A DNA stretch of 51,071 bases from Ponticaulis sp. Its GTDB lineage: Bacteria; Pseudomonadota; Alphaproteobacteria; Caulobacterales; Hyphomonadaceae. Below, one piece after another: positions 50,273 to 51,071 of the stretch. The position numbers and the translations under genes were made by a program. The DNA lies in contig PBNO01000002.1 in assembly GCA_002723155.1 (NCBI GenBank), positions 491,033 to 542,103 on the forward strand, written 5' to 3'. Every line of letters starts with the position of its first letter. The stretch's first letter is position 1. The notes below the pieces were generated by a model, which made no database searches, had not been told where the DNA came from, and saw only the letters and a list, made by a program, of their open reading frames with translations.

Positions 50273-51071
50273 TCAGATCACCCCGGAAGCGGCCAGACAC
50301 TGAATGTCTTTCGCAGACAGTCCAAGCCCATCCAGCAATTCAGTTGTATGCTCGCCGACTTTTGGCGGGTTGAGGCGCAGGCCCGGACGCGCACCATCCA
50401 TCTCTACCGGAAGCGCCGGCAATTTCACCGGCGTGCCGTCCGGAAGCTCCAGATCAAGCAAGCCGCCCTTCGCGTTCAGATGCGGATCGTCAAACAGGTC
50501 TTCCGGTTTGGAGATCGGTGCGAACGGCAGGCCCACCTCCTCAAGAATGACCATCAGGTCATCCTTGGAATAGGTTTCAAAGAGCGCACGCAGGACCGGC
50601 ATAATTTCGTCGCGGCGCGCAACGCGCTCATTGTTTTGCGCCAGAGATTCATCGCCCGCCCAATCGGCAAGACCGAAGGCTTCGCAGAACTTGGCCCACT
50701 GGCCGTCAGATACCACGCCAACGAACACTTTCTCGCCATCGCGGACATCGAACACGTCGTAAACGGCCCAGGCCGAAATACGCGCGGGCATTGGCGCGGC
50801 CGGGCTGCCCGTCACGCCATACTGGGCCATATGCTGGCCGACCAGAAAGGCGGTTGTCTCAAAGAGTGAGGCCTGAACACGCTGTCCTTTGCCTGTCACA
50901 TCCCGTTCACGCAGCGCCGCGAGCACGGCAATCGCGCCAAACATGCCGCCCGTTACGTCAATAACAGACGCACCCGCACGTAGCGGTCTGCCGGGAGGGC
51001 CCGTCATATAAGCCAGACCGCCCATCATCTGCGCGACTTCATCAAGCGCCGTCCGGTTTTCATACGGACCG
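50273..51071 (-). CDS. Family III CoA-transferase (CaiB/BaiF), 5' end outside window
   Basis: Moves CoA between carboxylic acids. The - strand frame is open to the window edge: upstream of the first ATG (51028) the frame reads GPYENRTALDEVAQ, which is canonical CaiB sequence (AQMMGGLAYMTG, SVIDVTGGMFG), so the gene starts beyond base 51071. About 266 codons are present of about 390-400; the missing part carries the catalytic Asp. The C-terminal block (VGLPFAPI, FDDPHL, LPALPVEMDG) is complete. Substrate unknown. Confidence 0.92.
   Translation of the reverse strand, partial: GPYENRTALDEVAQMMGGLAYMTGPPGRPLRAGASVIDVTGGMFGAIAVLAALRERDVTGKGQRVQASLFETTAFLVGQHMAQYGVTGSPAAPMPARISAWAVYDVFDVRDGEKVFVGVVSDGQWAKFCEAFGLADWAGDESLAQNNERVARRDEIMPVLRALFETYSKDDLMVILEEVGLPFAPISKPEDLFDDPHLNAKGGLLDLELPDGTPVKLPALPVEMDGARPGLRLNPPKVGEHTTELLDGLGLSAKDIQCLAASGVI

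Overview
The window comes from a moderately GC-rich alphaproteobacterium. The evidence is a rhizobial-type hup/hyp hydrogenase cluster, a DUF3422 protein, a TonB-dependent receptor with a sphingomonad/Hyphomonadaceae-like signature, and dense operons with ATGA and TAATG overlaps. An aerobic, probably aquatic heterotroph (Caulobacterales/Hyphomonadaceae-like) fits best; the genus is inference only. I saw no tRNA, rRNA, CRISPR array, insertion sequence or phage gene.

Region 1 (1-15130, + strand) is an uptake [NiFe]-hydrogenase locus entered inside hupL: hupL-hupC-hupD, a hairpin with a U-tract, then hupG-hupH-hupIJ (a rubredoxin/HybE fusion)-hypA-hypB-hypF-hypC-hypD-hypE-hupR-hupT and a DUF3422 membrane protein translationally coupled to hupT. 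It encodes the large subunit and cytochrome b, the maturation enzymes and a two-component regulator, so the cell can feed H2 electrons into the quinone pool. hupE, hupF and hupK are not in the part of the cluster seen here.

Region 2 (15110-27430, - strand) is the most unusual part: a chaperone-usher surface-fibre locus. Read in its own direction it has an ECF sigma factor (ECF43-like), a Ser/Thr kinase with TPRs, a repeat-bearing leader, nine tandem small secreted subunit genes that share one four-cysteine signature, a periplasmic chaperone and an outer-membrane usher. The sigma/kinase pair is a plausible switch for the fibre.

Region 3 (27579-34436) is amino-acid catabolism. Alanine dehydrogenase is divergent from an Lrp regulator that appears to use an ATT start codon. 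A tight - strand operon phhA-hpd-VOC protein-maiA-fahA-phhB covers phenylalanine to fumarate plus acetoacetate, except that homogentisate dioxygenase is missing and a VOC-fold protein sits in its place. A second Lrp regulator is divergent from phhA across a perfect 14-bp palindrome.

Region 4 (34549-48941) looks like a scavenging and catabolic island of unknown substrate. It has a flavin monooxygenase, a cysteine hydrolase, a PuuE-like deacetylase, a maleate isomerase/arylmalonate decarboxylase homologue lacking both usual cysteines, an aldehyde dehydrogenase, an isocitrate-lyase-superfamily lyase, a TonB-dependent receptor, a lipoprotein serine hydrolase, and an operon of lipoprotein alpha/beta hydrolase, GPH-type symporter, methyltransferase and a small unknown protein. 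Region 5 (49037-51071) has an MFS exporter and a truncated family III CoA-transferase.
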